Below are positions 23,876-33,576 of a stretch of DNA of 64,000 nucleotides, one piece after another (positions within the stretch are counted from its first letter, which is position 1; each line of letters starts with the position of its first letter). The position numbers and the translations under genes are program-made. The stretch is from DATAGF01 sp963834875 (GTDB taxonomy: Bacteria; Actinomycetota; Thermoleophilia; Miltoncostaeales; Miltoncostaeaceae): contig CAWIDG010000033.1 in the NCBI GenBank assembly GCA_963834875.1, positions 333,730 through 397,729 on the forward strand. The letters are read 5' to 3'. Below the pieces are notes generated by a model. The model was not told where the DNA came from. It saw only the letters and a program-made list of their open reading frames with translations, and searched no databases.

Positions 23876-25593
23876 GTGCTCGGAGGCCGCCTCATCGCCG
23901 CCGTGGCGGCCGCGACCGCCGCCACGCTGCCCCTCGCCCCCTCCGCCGACGCCGCCCCGGCGCCGGCGGTGCTGGTGCGCGTCGCGCCGGCGGGCGCCGC
24001 GGACGTCCTGGGCCCCGCCGCGCGCCCGGCGCTGCCCCCCGCGTGGGTGGCGCGGCTCGAGCGACGGGCGGGCCGCCGGCTGCCCGAGCTGCGGGGCCTG
24101 TACCGGATCCACGCCGACGGCCCCGCCGCCGCCCGGCGCATCGCGTCCAGGCTCGATGCGCGGCCCGCCGTCCGCGCCGCCGTCGAGCCGGCCCCCGTGC
24201 CCCCGCCGGCGGTCTGCCGGCCCGAGCCCGAGGGCGGCTGGCCGGTCTTCGACCCCGGGACGCCCACGCCCGACCTCTCCGGCTACCAGGACTACCGCGC
24301 GGGCATGGACGTCCCCGACACCGCGGCGGGGGCCGGCGTGCGGGTCGGCGACGTCGAGTACGAGTGGCGCCGCACGCACGAGGAGCTCGCGGAGCGGGCG
24401 CTCCCGGCGCCGGTCCGCCGGCCGGGAGGCCTCCCCGGGTTCCTGGCGGAGGACCACGGCACCGCCGTGCTCGGCATCCTCGGCGCCGACGTCGACGGCG
24501 AGGGGACCACCGGCGTGGCGCACGACGCCCAGATCCTCCCGCTGTCGCCCTTCTTCGAGCCGAACCCCGGACAGCTACGACCTGCCCAGGGCGGTCCTGG
24601 CGGCGGCGCTCGGGCTGCGGCGCGGCGACGTGCTGCTGATCGAGCAGCAGACCACGCTGCGAGACGCCGTCGGGCCCGGTCTTCGCGCCGGTCGAGGCCG
24701 ACCCGGCCATGCGGGACCTGATCCGGGCCGTCGTCGACGCCGGCATCGTCGTCGTGGAGCCGGCCGGCAACGGCGGCCGCGACCTGGCGAGCCTCGGCCT
24801 GTCCTGGCTGGCCGACCCGGCGGACCCCGCCAACAGCGGGGCGCTGCTGGTCGCCGGGGGCGAGTCGCCCGCCACCGGCGTTGACCTGGCGCGGACCCCG
24901 GGCTCGAACTACGGGGCCCGGGTGGACCTCCAGGGCTACGGCGCGGGCGTCGTGACGACCGGCTACGGGCTGGGGATCGGGCCGGCGCAGCCCGGGGACC
25001 GGGCCTACACCTCGTGCTTCGACGGGACCTCGAGCGCCTCGGCCACCGTCGCGGGCGCCGTCGCGGCCCTGCAGGGCCTCGCGATCGACGCGACGGGCTC
25101 GCCGCTCACCCCGGCCGCGCTGCGGGCGGCCCTGGTGGCGACCGGCGAGCCCCAGGCCGGCCCGGCGGAGGAGCGGATCGGCCCGCGCCCCCAGGTCGCC
25201 GCCGCCGCCGCCCTGCTCGGCCCGGTCGAGCCTCCGGCCGGCCCGGACCCGCCGCCCGCGCCGCCGCTCTCAGCCCTCCCGGTCCGGGCCCCGCCGCCGA
25301 GCCGGGAGCAGGCCGTCGCGCGGCCGGCGGCCCGCGGCGCGCAGGCGCGCCTCGACCGGCGCGCCGGGACGCTGACGATCACCCTCCGCGGGCTCGCGCC
25401 CCGCGCCGTCGTCTTCGTCGCGGGGCGCAGGGTCCGCGTCGCCGCGGGAGGGCGGATCGTCCTTCCCGTCCTCACGCCCCGGCGCTTCGTCCTCGTCGTC
25501 GCCGCGCCCCGCAGGGCCCGGATCGCCTACGTCCTGGCCCGGTTCCGCGTCACGGTCCCGGCGAGGGGGCCGGCGCGCGTCGCGCGTCTCTGA
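23876..25593 (+). CDS. Secreted subtilisin-like protease, two frame changes (near 24567 and 24675)
   Basis: A subtilase of about 571 residues after removal of two surplus bases. A signal peptide (MLGGRLIAAVAAATAATLPL) starts at GTG 23876. The triad is complete across the three frames: Asp in VRVGDVEYEW, His in DHGTAVLGIL, Ser in FDGTSSASATVAGAVAALQ; the oxyanion-hole Asn is in EPAGNGGRD. The linking segment SYDLPRAVLAAALGLRRGDV lies in the middle frame. After residue 440 there is a Pro-rich linker and a beta-rich C-terminal domain. Its start lies only 9 bases from the divergent thyX start, so a shared promoter is cramped and one of the two starts may be wrong. Confidence 0.8.
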
Positions 25594-25617
25594 GCCGGCG
25601 AGGGCGCCGCCCGCCGG

Positions 25618-25989
25618 CTACCAGGACGCGGTGGGCCCGCTCGTGTCGGTCTGGTCCCTCGGCCAGACGGCCGGCAGGTCGACCTCGAAGTTGCCCTCCT
25701 CGTCGGCGTGCTTCTTGTGCCACTCGGTGAAGTTCGGGATCGAGAAGCCGATCACCTGGAAGCTGTGGCGGTCGACCCGGACGATCAGCTCGCGCTCCGG
25801 GTCGAGCACCGCGAGGGCGGGGGCGGGGATGCCGTAGGAGCAGTGGTATGCGTCCTTCTCGGCGTCGTAGCGCGTCATGGCGTCGGACGGCGAGTGGGTG
25901 CCGCCGCCGACGGCCGAGGCCGGCCCCTCGGGCGGCTCCTCCCCGCCGGGGGGGACGCCCGGCGGCGGTGTCGGTGGGGTCGTGCTCAT
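25618..25989 (-). CDS. Hypothetical protein with Pro-rich N-terminus
   Basis: A 123-residue protein. Residues 1-35 are proline/glycine-rich and probably disordered; from MTRYDAEKDAYHCSYG on it looks like a small folded domain (ELIVRVDRHSFQVIGFSIPN, then EVDLPAVWPRD). The Y-D-x-E-x-D start and alternating strands recall DUF2283-type domains, but the match is too weak to name. The ATG overlaps the stop of the YqeY gene (ATGA), so it is translated with it. Confidence 0.65.
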   Translation of the reverse strand: MSTTPPTPPPGVPPGGEEPPEGPASAVGGGTHSPSDAMTRYDAEKDAYHCSYGIPAPALAVLDPERELIVRVDRHSFQVIGFSIPNFTEWHKKHADEEGNFEVDLPAVWPRDQTDTSGPTASW

Positions 25990-26456
25990 GAATCTCCTTC
26001 CAGCAGGCGTTGGGCGATCGCCCGGACCTGTTTCCCGTCGGCCCGGCCCGCCACGCGGGACATGGACGCCTTCATCACGCGGCCGAGATCCCCGGGGCCC
26101 GCGGCGTCCTCGGCGGCGATCACCTCGGACACGACGGCGGCGATCGCCGCCTCGTCCATCTGGGCCGGGAGGTAGGCCTCCAGCACCGCCATCTCCTCGG
26201 TCTCGCGCGCCACCAGGTCGTCGCGGCCGCCCGCCCGGAACTGGTCGATCGACTCGCGGTGCTGCTTCACCAGGCCGCGGAGGACACGGGCCGCCGCGTC
26301 GTCGGGCAGGGGCCCGCGGGCCTCGATCTCGGCGTTCTTCAGCGCGGCGCGGGCGCGCCGGATCGCGCCCAGGCGGACCATCTCGCGGGAGCGCATGGCG
26401 TCCTTGAGGTCGCTGTCGAGCCGCTCGGCCACGCCCGCGGCCGCGTCATCGGGCAT
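25986..26456 (-). CDS. yqeY: GatB/YqeY domain protein
   Basis: A 156-residue all-helical protein of the YqeY family, related to the tRNA-binding tail of the GatB amidotransferase subunit. Typical features are the N-terminal DLKDAMRSREMVRLGAIR, the central QHRESIDQFRAGGRDDLV and EAYLPAQMDE, and the C-terminal GRADGKQVRAIAQRLL. The ATG at 26456 (MPDDAAAGVAERL) is chosen; it overlaps the end of the upstream membrane-protein gene by 11 bases. Function in cells is unproven. Confidence 0.88.
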   Translation of the reverse strand: MPDDAAAGVAERLDSDLKDAMRSREMVRLGAIRRARAALKNAEIEARGPLPDDAAARVLRGLVKQHRESIDQFRAGGRDDLVARETEEMAVLEAYLPAQMDEAAIAAVVSEVIAAEDAAGPGDLGRVMKASMSRVAGRADGKQVRAIAQRLLEGDS

Positions 26457-27180
26457 GCGTGGAGTCCTCCCCTGCCACCCGGACTCTACGGATGCCCGTC
26501 CCGCCACGCCGTCCCCGGCGCCCGTCGAAGGGGCGGTCCAGGAGCCAGAAGAGGACGAGCGCGAGGGCCGCCACCGAGACGATGTACCAGGGCCACGGCC
26601 CCAGCACGTCGATCAGGCTGCTCCGGGCCGGGGGCCGCCGCAGGAACATGTAGTTGCCGTCGAACGCGACCGTCCCGATCGCGGCCAGGGCGGTCACGCC
26701 CAGGCTCCAGGCGTAGACGCGCGGCACGGCCCCCGGCCGGGGGGTGCGCCGCAGCCCCCAGGCGAGGAAGACGGCGGCGATGACGACCCCCGCGTGCGCC
26801 ACGAAGAACCACCACCAGCGGTAGTCGGGGAACCCGCGGCGCAGGTCCGGCGTCAACAGCGCCTGGACCGTCGCCGTCATCGCCCAGAAGTAGGTCAGCT
26901 CGAAGGCCAGGGCGCTGGGCCGCCAGAGCGCGATCACCGCGGCGATCGTCGCGGCGTCGGTCAGGTGCAGCGGCAGGTCGCCGCGGGCCGACAGCCCCTC
27001 GTCGAGCTGGAGGACGACGTGGAAGGCGATCTCGTTGAGCACGAGCAGCACCGCGAGGCCGCGCGCCGCGGGCGTGATCCAGGCGGCGTCCGGGTCGCGG
27101 CGGGCGGCCAGCCCGAGGCCGGCGCACGCCGCGGCCGTGGCGCCGAGGACGATGAGGTGCTGGGGGGAGAAGAGCTCCAC
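26446..27180 (-). CDS. TIGR02206 (YwaF) family integral membrane protein
   Basis: A 244-residue membrane protein with about six to seven helices. Family marks are MELFSPQHLIVLG at the N-terminus, LPLHLTDAATIAAV (LPLHLCD-like motif), FWAMTATVQALLTPDL, the WWFFVAHAGVV loop and DGNYMFLRRPP, then GPWPWYIVS near the end. No activity is known. The C-terminal 30 residues are basic (DGRRGRRGGTGIRRVRV) and cytoplasmic. The start is GTG at 27180, 12 bases after the rarA stop. Confidence 0.85.
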   Translation of the reverse strand: MELFSPQHLIVLGATAAACAGLGLAARRDPDAAWITPAARGLAVLLVLNEIAFHVVLQLDEGLSARGDLPLHLTDAATIAAVIALWRPSALAFELTYFWAMTATVQALLTPDLRRGFPDYRWWWFFVAHAGVVIAAVFLAWGLRRTPRPGAVPRVYAWSLGVTALAAIGTVAFDGNYMFLRRPPARSSLIDVLGPWPWYIVSVAALALVLFWLLDRPFDGRRGRRGGTGIRRVRVAGEDSTHAR

Positions 27181-27192
27181 GGGCCGGCCGCC

Positions 27193-28557
27193 TCAGAACG
27201 GCTGCTCGCCGGCCTCGGCCTCCCCGCGCGCCCCGCCGCGCAGCTCGCGCAGGCGCGCCGACAGCTCGCCCTCGGGCCCGCGATCGGTGGGATGGAAGAA
27301 GGACGCCTCCTCCAGCCCCTCGGGCAGGAGCGACTCGTCGAGCACCCCGTCGGCGCTGTCGTGGGGGGAGCGGTAGCCCTCTCCGTGGCCGAGGTTCCGG
27401 GCGTTGGCGCGGCTCGCGTCCCGCAGGGCCAGGGGAGGGCGCCGCGCCCCCTCGCGCTCCACCAGCGCCTGGGCCGCGTTGATGGCGGCGTACGACGCGT
27501 TCGACTTGGGCGCGAGGGCGATGTACGTGGTCGCCTGGGCGAGGTTGATGCGGGCCTCCGGCAGGCCCACGAACTCGACGGCCCGGGCCGCCGCCACGGC
27601 CACCTCGAGGGCGCGCGGGTCCGCGTTGCCCACGTCCTCGCTGGCGGCGACGATCAGGCGCCGGGCGATGAACTTCGGGTCCTCGCCGCCCGCGATCATC
27701 ACCGCCAGGTAGTAGATGGCGGCGTCCGGGTCGCTGGCGCGCAGGCTCTTGATGAAGGCCGAGATCGTGTCGTAGTGGGCATCGCCCTCGCGGTCGTAGA
27801 CGACCGCGCGGCCCCCGGAGGCCGCGCGCACGGACTCGACCGTGACCTCCTCGCCGTCGGGCGCGCCCGCGGCCGCCGCCTCGAGCAGGTTGAGGGCGCC
27901 CCGGGCATCGCCGTTCGCGCGGGCGACCAGGGCGGCGCGTGCCTCGGCCCCCAGGCGCACGCGCCCGGCGAGGCCCTGGGGCTCTGCGAGGGCCCGGTCG
28001 ATGAGGACGCCGACGTCCTCGGGGCCGAGGGGCTCCAGCACGAACACCCGCATCCTCGACACCAGGGCCGCGTTGACCTCGTACCAGGGGTTCTGGGTGG
28101 TCGCGCCGATCAGCGTCACGAGGCCGTCCTCGACGGCCGGCAGCAGCGCGTCCTGCTGGGCGCGGTTGAAGCGATGGATCTCGTCGAGGAACAGCACGGT
28201 GCGACCGCCGGCCGCCAGGCGGTCCCGCGCCCGGGCGAGGACCGCGCGCACGTCGGCGACGGTCGCCGACACGGCCGAGAGCTCCTCGAACTCGGCCGCC
28301 GTGCGGTGCGCGATCACGCGCGCGATCGTCGTCTTGCCGCTTCCCGGCGGGCCGTACAGCACCATCGAGGGGACGCGGTCGCCGGCGATGGCCTCGCGCA
28401 GCGCTCCGCCGGGGCCGAGCAGCGCGGGCTGGCCCACGACCTCCTCGAGCGTGCGCGGGCGCATCCGCGCCGCGAGGGGCCGGGCCGTCTCGAGGCTCGA
28501 CCGCACCGCCTCGCCGAAGAGGTCGTCGCCGCCCGGCGGTGGCCGGCGCCTGGCCAT
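27193..28557 (-). CDS. rarA: Replication-associated recombination protein A (RarA/MgsA)
   Basis: A 454-residue clamp-loader-like AAA+ ATPase acting at stalled replication forks. An N-terminal RPRTLEEVVGQPALLG, Walker A YGPPGSGKTTIARVI, Walker B LFLDEIHRFNRAQQDALLP, sensor 1 IGATTQNPWYEVNAALVSR and sensor 2 ARGALNLLEAA are all present, followed by the tetramerisation domain (HYDTISAFIKSLRASDPDAA; EDVGNADPRALEVAVAAA). The ATG overlaps the stop of the upstream MFS gene (TGATG). No frame problem inside this gene. Confidence 0.95.
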   Translation of the reverse strand: MARRRPPPGGDDLFGEAVRSSLETARPLAARMRPRTLEEVVGQPALLGPGGALREAIAGDRVPSMVLYGPPGSGKTTIARVIAHRTAAEFEELSAVSATVADVRAVLARARDRLAAGGRTVLFLDEIHRFNRAQQDALLPAVEDGLVTLIGATTQNPWYEVNAALVSRMRVFVLEPLGPEDVGVLIDRALAEPQGLAGRVRLGAEARAALVARANGDARGALNLLEAAAAGAPDGEEVTVESVRAASGGRAVVYDREGDAHYDTISAFIKSLRASDPDAAIYYLAVMIAGGEDPKFIARRLIVAASEDVGNADPRALEVAVAAARAVEFVGLPEARINLAQATTYIALAPKSNASYAAINAAQALVEREGARRPPLALRDASRANARNLGHGEGYRSPHDSADGVLDESLLPEGLEEASFFHPTDRGPEGELSARLRELRGGARGEAEAGEQPF

Positions 28558-29771
28558 CACGCGAGCGCCCCCGCCGTGGCCGCGGGGCGCTCGGGCAGCA
28601 GCAGGGCGACGGCGCCCCCCACGAGCGGCAGGGCCGCGACGCCCCAGAGGGCGGCCTCCCGGCCGGCCGAGTCGGCGATCGCTCCGAAGAGGGCCAGCCC
28701 GGGGGGCGCGGAGCCGATGGCGCCGAAGCCGATCATGAGGCCGGCGGCCAGGGCGAGCCGGTCGGGCAGGTACTCCTGGCCCATCATCACGGTGACCGAG
28801 AACGAGGCCAGCAGGACGAACCCGGCGGCGGAGAGCAGCGCGATGCTGAGCGCCCCCTCGGTGAGGAGGAAGCCCGCCACGAGCGGGCTCACGACCGGCA
28901 TGGTCCACAGCAGCATCCGCCGGCCGCCCACGCGGTCGGCCAGCGCGGCGCCCGCGACCGTTCCCACCACCCCCGCCCCGGCGAACGCGGCCACGGTGAA
29001 GCCGGCCTCCTGATCGGAGTAGCCGCGGTCGTCCACGAGCAGCAGCGGCGCCAGCGCGAGCAGGCAGAACTGGGTCCAGGTGCGCATGCTCGTCACGAAC
29101 AGCAGCAGGCCGACGCTCCAGGCGCTCGCGCGGCCGCGGCGCGCGGGCGTGCGCGCGGGGCGCCGGGAGGGCGACGGCCAGGCCGCCGCGCTCGAGGTAG
29201 AGCCAGGCGAGACCGCGAGGCCGGGCACCAGGAAGACCAGGGTGGCGCGCTCGTCGAGCAGGGGGATGAAGAGCGCCGCGAGCAGCGGCCCGGCGGCGAA
29301 GCCGGCGTTGCCCCCCACCATGAACCAGGCGAGCCCGGTCGCCTTGCGCTCGGCCGAGATCTGGTTGGCGACGCGCGCCGCCTCGGGGTGGAATGCCGCG
29401 ATGCCGAGGCCGGAGCCGACGATGCAGGCGAGCACGCCGAGGTAGCCGCCGGCGAGGCCCGACAGCGCGAGGCCGGCGGCGCCGACGGCCACGCCGCCCC
29501 AGATGAAGGCCGGCGACGGGCCGGCGGTCCGCCAGCAGCCCGAACGCCGGCTGGATGGCGGACGAGACCAGCAGCGACGCGCCGAGGATCATGCTCGCGG
29601 CGAGGTCCGAGAGCGCGAAGATCGCCGTGAAGACCGGGATCATCGCCGGGACCGCGCCGACGACAGGCGTCGATGACGAAGTGGCCGGAGGCGAGCAGGG
29701 TCAGGCCGCGCGCGGTCCATCGACCCCCGCGCCCCGGCGGGTGGGGCCGCCGTGCGGACCGTCGCGCTCAT
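28557..29771 (-). CDS. MFS transporter resembling fosmidomycin-resistance exporters, frame broken
   Basis: About 404 residues and 12 helices when several frame changes (near 29705, 29660, 29520 and a pair at about 29150-29220) are repaired. The ATG at 29771 starts MSATVRTAAPPAGARGSMDRA; the next frame gives LTLLASGHFVIDA, then GAVPAMIPVFTAIFALSDL, then LACIVGSGLGIAAFHPEAAR, the hallmark order of the Fsr family, with the motif ADRVGGRRMLLWTMP in the second half. The stop overlaps rarA. I favour sequence error over pseudogene, since the remaining residues are well conserved. Confidence 0.72.
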
Positions 29772-29794
29772 GCGGCAAGAGTAGGTTGTTCCGC

Positions 29795-30017
29795 GTGCCC
29801 GGCGGGCGGCCCATCCACGGCCGGGACCTCCAGGCGGCCCTGCGGTCGTTCGGGCCCCGCGGGCGCCGACGCCGCCGCCCTGAGGGCGGCGATCCCCGAC
29901 GACGCGCCCGTCGGGAGCTACGAGGACCTGGCGCGGGCCGCGCCGCCCGAGCGGCTCGGCCTCACGTCAGGTGCCCACGCGGCCCTGTTCGGGCCCCTCT
30001 TCGGCGAGTTCGAGTGA
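29795..30017 (+). CDS. Small hypothetical protein, one frame change near 29860
   Basis: A short gene of 73 residues if one surplus base near 29860 is removed: RVPGGRPIHGRDLQAALRSF joins ADAAALRAAIPDDAPVGSYE and then LARAAPPERLGLTSGAHAAL. No family recognised. The GTG at 29795 is the likely start. It overlaps the convergent membrane-protein gene by about 50 bases at its 3' end, so its reality is uncertain, although the two frames join smoothly. Confidence 0.4.
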
Positions 30018-30591
30018 GCTCTGGGAGGGCTCGAGCTCGGCGGCGCTCTCGATCTCCGCGGCGTAGTCCTCCTCGCGCTCCTCGTACCAGCTCGGGCTCG
30101 TGATGAGGCTGTAGCAGCGCGCGCCGGCGATGCCGAAGCCGAGCGAGCAGAGGATCAGCACCACGGCCGTGAAGCCGCCCGCGTCGACGCCGAAGAGGCC
30201 GGTGGGCGTGTCGAGCCGGGCGTCGGCGACCCCGCAGAAGACGAGGCCCACGACGAGGGCCGTCACGGCCCCGAGCACGAGGCCCTGGATCGCCCAGTGG
30301 CGGCGCACCAGCCGCGTGATCACGAGGCCGTGGAACGCCATCAGGACGACCCCGCGCGGCCAGGGTGGCGTAGAGCCCGGTGGGACCGGCGGTGTCGCCG
30401 ATCAGGGCGAGCGCCTCGGTGGCGCCGGTCTCCTCCTCGGCCGACCCCTGGATCATCGTCCCGAGGACGTGGTTGAAGTCGAGGTCCGTGTAGCCCTTGC
30501 GGAACGACCCCTGGACCATGATGAGGAACAGGACGGCCGCAGCGACGCCGCTGACGACGATCGCGATCAGGACGCGGAGCGCGGCCCTCAC
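29967..30591 (-). CDS. Four-helix membrane protein, one frame change near 30355
   Basis: About 207 residues when one surplus base near 30355 is removed. The first frame (GTG 30591) gives a signal-anchor (VRAALRVLIAIVVSGVAAAV) and a soluble loop (YTDLDFNHVLGTMIQGSAEE); the second gives three more helices (HWAIQGLVLGAVTALVVGLV; GFTAVVLILCSLGFGIAGAR) and an acidic cytoplasmic tail. No family recognised. The GTG start overlaps the zinc-ribbon gene stop (GTGA), so the two genes are coupled. Confidence 0.65.
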
Positions 30592-30854
30592 GGCGCCTCG
30601 CCCTCGGCCTCGTGGGGGTTGGCGCGCAACCACGAGATGCGCAGGAAGAGGTCGCGGTCGGAGACGTCGGGCTCGAGGTCGAACGCCTCGCCGCAGAGCG
30701 GGCAGGCCGTGAACGGCTGGAAGGACGGGATGCCGTCCTCGTCGGCCACGCCGGTCGGGATCAGCATCAGGTCGCCCCAGCAGTCCGGCGTCGGACAGCG
30801 CGTCCTGCCGTCGATGTTCGAGAAGGCGCTCTTGGGGAGGATCGGGCGGGCCAT
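30588..30854 (-). CDS. Small zinc-ribbon protein
   Basis: An 88-residue protein, MARPILPKSAFSNIDGRT, with two cysteine pairs (RCPTPDC and ACPLCGEAFDL) that could bind one zinc ion, and a C-terminal helix (DRDLFLRISWLRANP). No family recognised. ATG 30854 is chosen; ATGs at 30863 and 30866 are alternatives. It is coupled to the downstream membrane protein by a GTGA overlap, and its upstream region holds an inverted repeat at 30883-30898. Confidence 0.6.
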   Translation of the reverse strand: MARPILPKSAFSNIDGRTRCPTPDCWGDLMLIPTGVADEDGIPSFQPFTACPLCGEAFDLEPDVSDRDLFLRISWLRANPHEAEGEAP

Positions 30855-30882
30855 CGCCGTCATCATGGCTGCCGGCGCCGCT

Positions 30883-30898
30883 ATACTTTTCGAAGTAT
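30883..30898. promoter_or_regulatory. Inverted repeat ATACTT-TTCG-AAGTAT in a divergent promoter region
   Basis: A 6-base arm inverted repeat with a TTCG spacer, the most AT-rich patch in the surroundings, between the minus-strand zinc-ribbon gene and the plus-strand sulfur operon. It could be an operator for either. Two TAGAAT boxes at 30946-30951 and 30959-30964 lie further towards the rhodanese-ThiF start and may be its -10 region. Confidence 0.35.
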
Positions 30899-30995
30899 TG
30901 AGCCGGCAGGGCCGGGTGCGCAACCGCCCCGCCGCCGGAAAAGGGTAGAATCCCCGCGTAGAATCGCTGGTTCAGCCGCTTTCACTGGAGACGAC

Positions 30996-32184
30996 ATGGC
31001 GCGCAGCTACCAGGATCTCCTCGCGAACGCCCGCGAGCAAGTGCCCGAGGTTCAGGTCGCGGACCTCGCGGCCCGGCGCGACGCCGGCGATCCGCCGCTC
31101 GTGATCGACGTCCGCGAGCAGTCCGAGTGGGACGAGGGCCACATCCCCGGCTCGATCCACATCCCCCGCGGCCTCCTCGAGAGCCGCATCGCGGGCGTCG
31201 CCCGCCCCGACCAGGAGATCGTGATCTCCTGCGCCGCCGGCAACCGGTCGCTCCTGGCGGGCACCACGCTGCGCGAGATGGGCTACGAGGACGTCGCGAG
31301 CCTGGCCGGCGGCTTCGCCCGCTGGAAGCAGAGCGGCCAGCCGTGGGACGTGCCGCGCACGCTCACGCCCGAGCAGCGCTCGCGCTACAGCCGCCACGTG
31401 CTGATCCCGGAGATGGGCGAGGCAGGGCCAGCTCCGGCTGCTGGACTCGAAGGTCCTCCTGATCGGGGCCGGCGGCCTCGGCTCGCCGGCCGCCTTCTAC
31501 CTGGCCGCCGCCGGCGTGGGCACGCTCGGGCTGGTGGACGACGACGTCGTCGACGCCAGCAACCTGCAGCGCCAGATCATCCACACGACCGACCGCGTCG
31601 GCATGCCGAAGGGCGAGTCGGCGAAGATCGCCATCGAGGCGCTCAACCCGGACGTGCAGGTGAACGTGCACCCGTTCCGGGTGGACAAGGAGAACGTCCT
31701 CGACCTGATCGCCGGCTACGACGTCATCGTCGACGGCGCGGACAACTTCCCCACCCGCTACCTCCTCAACGACGCGGCGCTCATGACGCGGACCCCGCTC
31801 GTGCACGCGAGCATCCTCCGCTTCGAGGGCCACGCCTCGGTGTTCCTGCCCTACGAGGGCCCCTGCTACCGCTGCCTCTTCCCGGAGCCGCCGCCGCCCG
31901 ACATGGCGCCGTCCTGCGGCGAGGCGGGCGTGCTGGGCGTGCTCTGCGGCGTGATGGGCAACATCCAGGCGAACGAGGCGATCAAGGTGCTGCTCGGCAT
32001 CGGCGAGACGCTCTCGGGCCGCCTCCTCATCTACGACGCCCTCGCGATGACCTTCACCGAGCTCAAGGTGCGGCGCGACCCCGACTGCCCCGCGTGCGGC
32101 CAGAACGCGGTGCTCGAGTTCCGCGACTACGACGCGTGGTGCGCCGGCGTCGGCAGGCACCGCGTGGCGGCCGCGACGGCGTGA
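30996..32184 (+). CDS. Rhodanese-ThiF fusion, E1-like sulfur-carrier activating enzyme; one frame change near 31425
   Basis: About 395 residues after removal of one surplus base. The N-terminal rhodanese domain has the active-site loop CAAGNRS; the C-terminal ThiF/MoeB domain has the nucleotide motif LIGAGGLGSPAAFYLA, the catalytic SNLQRQIIH and VDGADNFPTR, and two Cys pairs (CYRC, CPAC) for zinc. It should adenylate and thiocarboxylate the small carrier encoded next. The domain order is reversed relative to MoeZ/MOCS3, in which rhodanese is C-terminal. The ATG at 30996 has CTGGAG six bases upstream. The stop overlaps cysO (GTGA). Confidence 0.85.
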
Positions 32185-32459
32185 GCACCGTCCGGATCCC
32201 GCCGGTGCTGCGGCAGGCCACCGGAGGCGAGCGCGAGATCGAGGTGGACGGCTCGACCGTCAGCGAGGTGCTGGACGCCCTCTACGCCAAGCATCCGGGC
32301 GTGCGCGAGCAGCTGCAGACCTCCGAGGGCGAGCTGCACCGCTTCGTCAACGTGTACCTGAACGACGAGGACGTGCGGCTCCTGTCCTGGCTGGACACGG
32401 AGGTGTCCGACGGCGACACGCTCCTGATCCTGCCGGCGATGGCCGGGGGCGGCGCGTGA
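32181..32459 (+). CDS. cysO: CysO-like sulfur-carrier protein (MoaD/ThiS family)
   Basis: A 92-residue ubiquitin-like protein. It shares with mycobacterial CysO the N-terminal VRIPPVLRQATGGE, the central HRFVNVYLNDEDVR and the C-terminal ILPAMAGG. The C-terminus is not the free Gly-Gly required for activation: it reads AMAGGGA, two residues longer. A protease would have to trim it before use, and the JAMM gene downstream is an obvious candidate. GTG start and stop both overlap neighbours by 4 bases, so E1, CysO and CysM are made together. Confidence 0.9.
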   Translation: MSTVRIPPVLRQATGGEREIEVDGSTVSEVLDALYAKHPGVREQLQTSEGELHRFVNVYLNDEDVRLLSWLDTEVSDGDTLLILPAMAGGGA

Positions 32460-33422
32460 CCGACGTCGGCCTGGCGCCGCCCCCGGCGGCGGTCTCGCCG
32501 GACCTCGTCGCCACGATCGGCGAGACGCCCCTCGTCGAGCTGCGCCACGCCTCCCCCAACCCGGACGTCCGGATCCTCGCCAAGCTCGAGAGCCACAACC
32601 CCACCGGCTCGATCAAGGACCGCACGGCGCTCTCGCTGATCGAGGACGCCGAGCGCCGCGGCGCGGTGCGGCCGGGCGACACGATCATGGAGCCGACCTC
32701 CGGGAACACCGGCATCTCGCTCGCGATGATCTGCCGGGTGCGGGGCTACCGGCTCGTCGCCGTGATGCCGGAGAACGTGACGCCCGAGCGCCGCCAGCTG
32801 CTGGAGCTGTACGGGGCCGAGATCGTGTCCACCGACGGCGAGTTCGGCTCGAACGGCGCGGTCGAGGTCGCGCGACGGCTCGCGGCCGAGAACGGGCTGC
32901 ACATGCCGTTCCAGTACGGCAACCCCGCCAACCCCCGGGCCCACTACGAGGGCACCGCCGAGGAGATCGTCCGCGACTGCCCCGAGATCGACGTCTTCGT
33001 GGCGGGCCTCGGCACCGGGGGCACCCTGATGGGCGCGTCGCAGCGGCTGAAGGAGCATCGCCCGGAGATCCAGGTCGTCGCCTGCGAGCCCCTCCAGGGC
33101 GAGCCCGTGAGCGGCCTCCGGAGCCTCGAGGACGGATTCGTGCCGCCGATCCTCGACGTGTCGCGCCTCGACCGCAAGCTGCTGGTGTCCAACCGCGACT
33201 CCATCCTCATGACGCGGCGGCTCGCGTCCGAGGAGGGCATCTTCGCCGGCGTCTCGTCCGGCGCCGTCGATCCACACCTGCGCCCGCCTCGCCGCGGAGA
33301 TGACCCGCGGCACGATCGTCGGGATCGTCTGCGACGGCGGGTGGAAGTACCTCTCGGCCGGCATCTGGACCGACGACGTGGACGACGTCGAGGACAAGTT
33401 GGACCGCGGGGTGTTCTGGTGA
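32456..33422 (+). CDS. cysM: O-phosphoserine sulfhydrylase CysM; one frame change near 33270
   Basis: A PLP-dependent synthase, about 321 residues after removal of one surplus base near 33270. It should use CysO thiocarboxylate and O-phosphoserine to make a CysO-cysteine adduct. Visible features are TIGETPLVEL, the PLP lysine in NPTGSIKDRTA, the phosphate loop PTSGNTGIS, GLGTGGTLMG and GVSSGA, followed in the next frame by EMTRGTIVGIVCDGGWKYLS and the C-terminus LDRGVFW. The C-terminal tail matches the CysM type that closes over the active site. GTG start overlaps cysO. Confidence 0.9.
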
Positions 33423-33563
33423 GGAGCCAATGCGGATGGCCGCCTCTTGCGGGCGGCCGTATGCGGCGCCTCCGGGCCCTGGCCGGGCCCTGCCGGCAAA
33501 CGGCGGCACCGCCTTCGGCGGGGCTGGCCGCCTTCAACCCCGGCGGCGTAAGGCCGTTGCGCG

Positions 33564-33569
33564 TAGCGT
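33564..33569 (+). promoter_or_regulatory. -10 box TAGCGT, 7 bases before the mec start
   Basis: TAGCGT with TTGGCCAG-type spacing leads directly to the GTG at 33577 with no Shine-Dalgarno, which suggests a leaderless transcript. The 154-base gap after cysM also includes a small hairpin CCGCC-TTC-GGCGG (33509-33521). Together they suggest that mec is transcribed separately from cysM, or also separately. Confidence 0.35.
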
Positions 33570-33576
33570 TGGCCAG

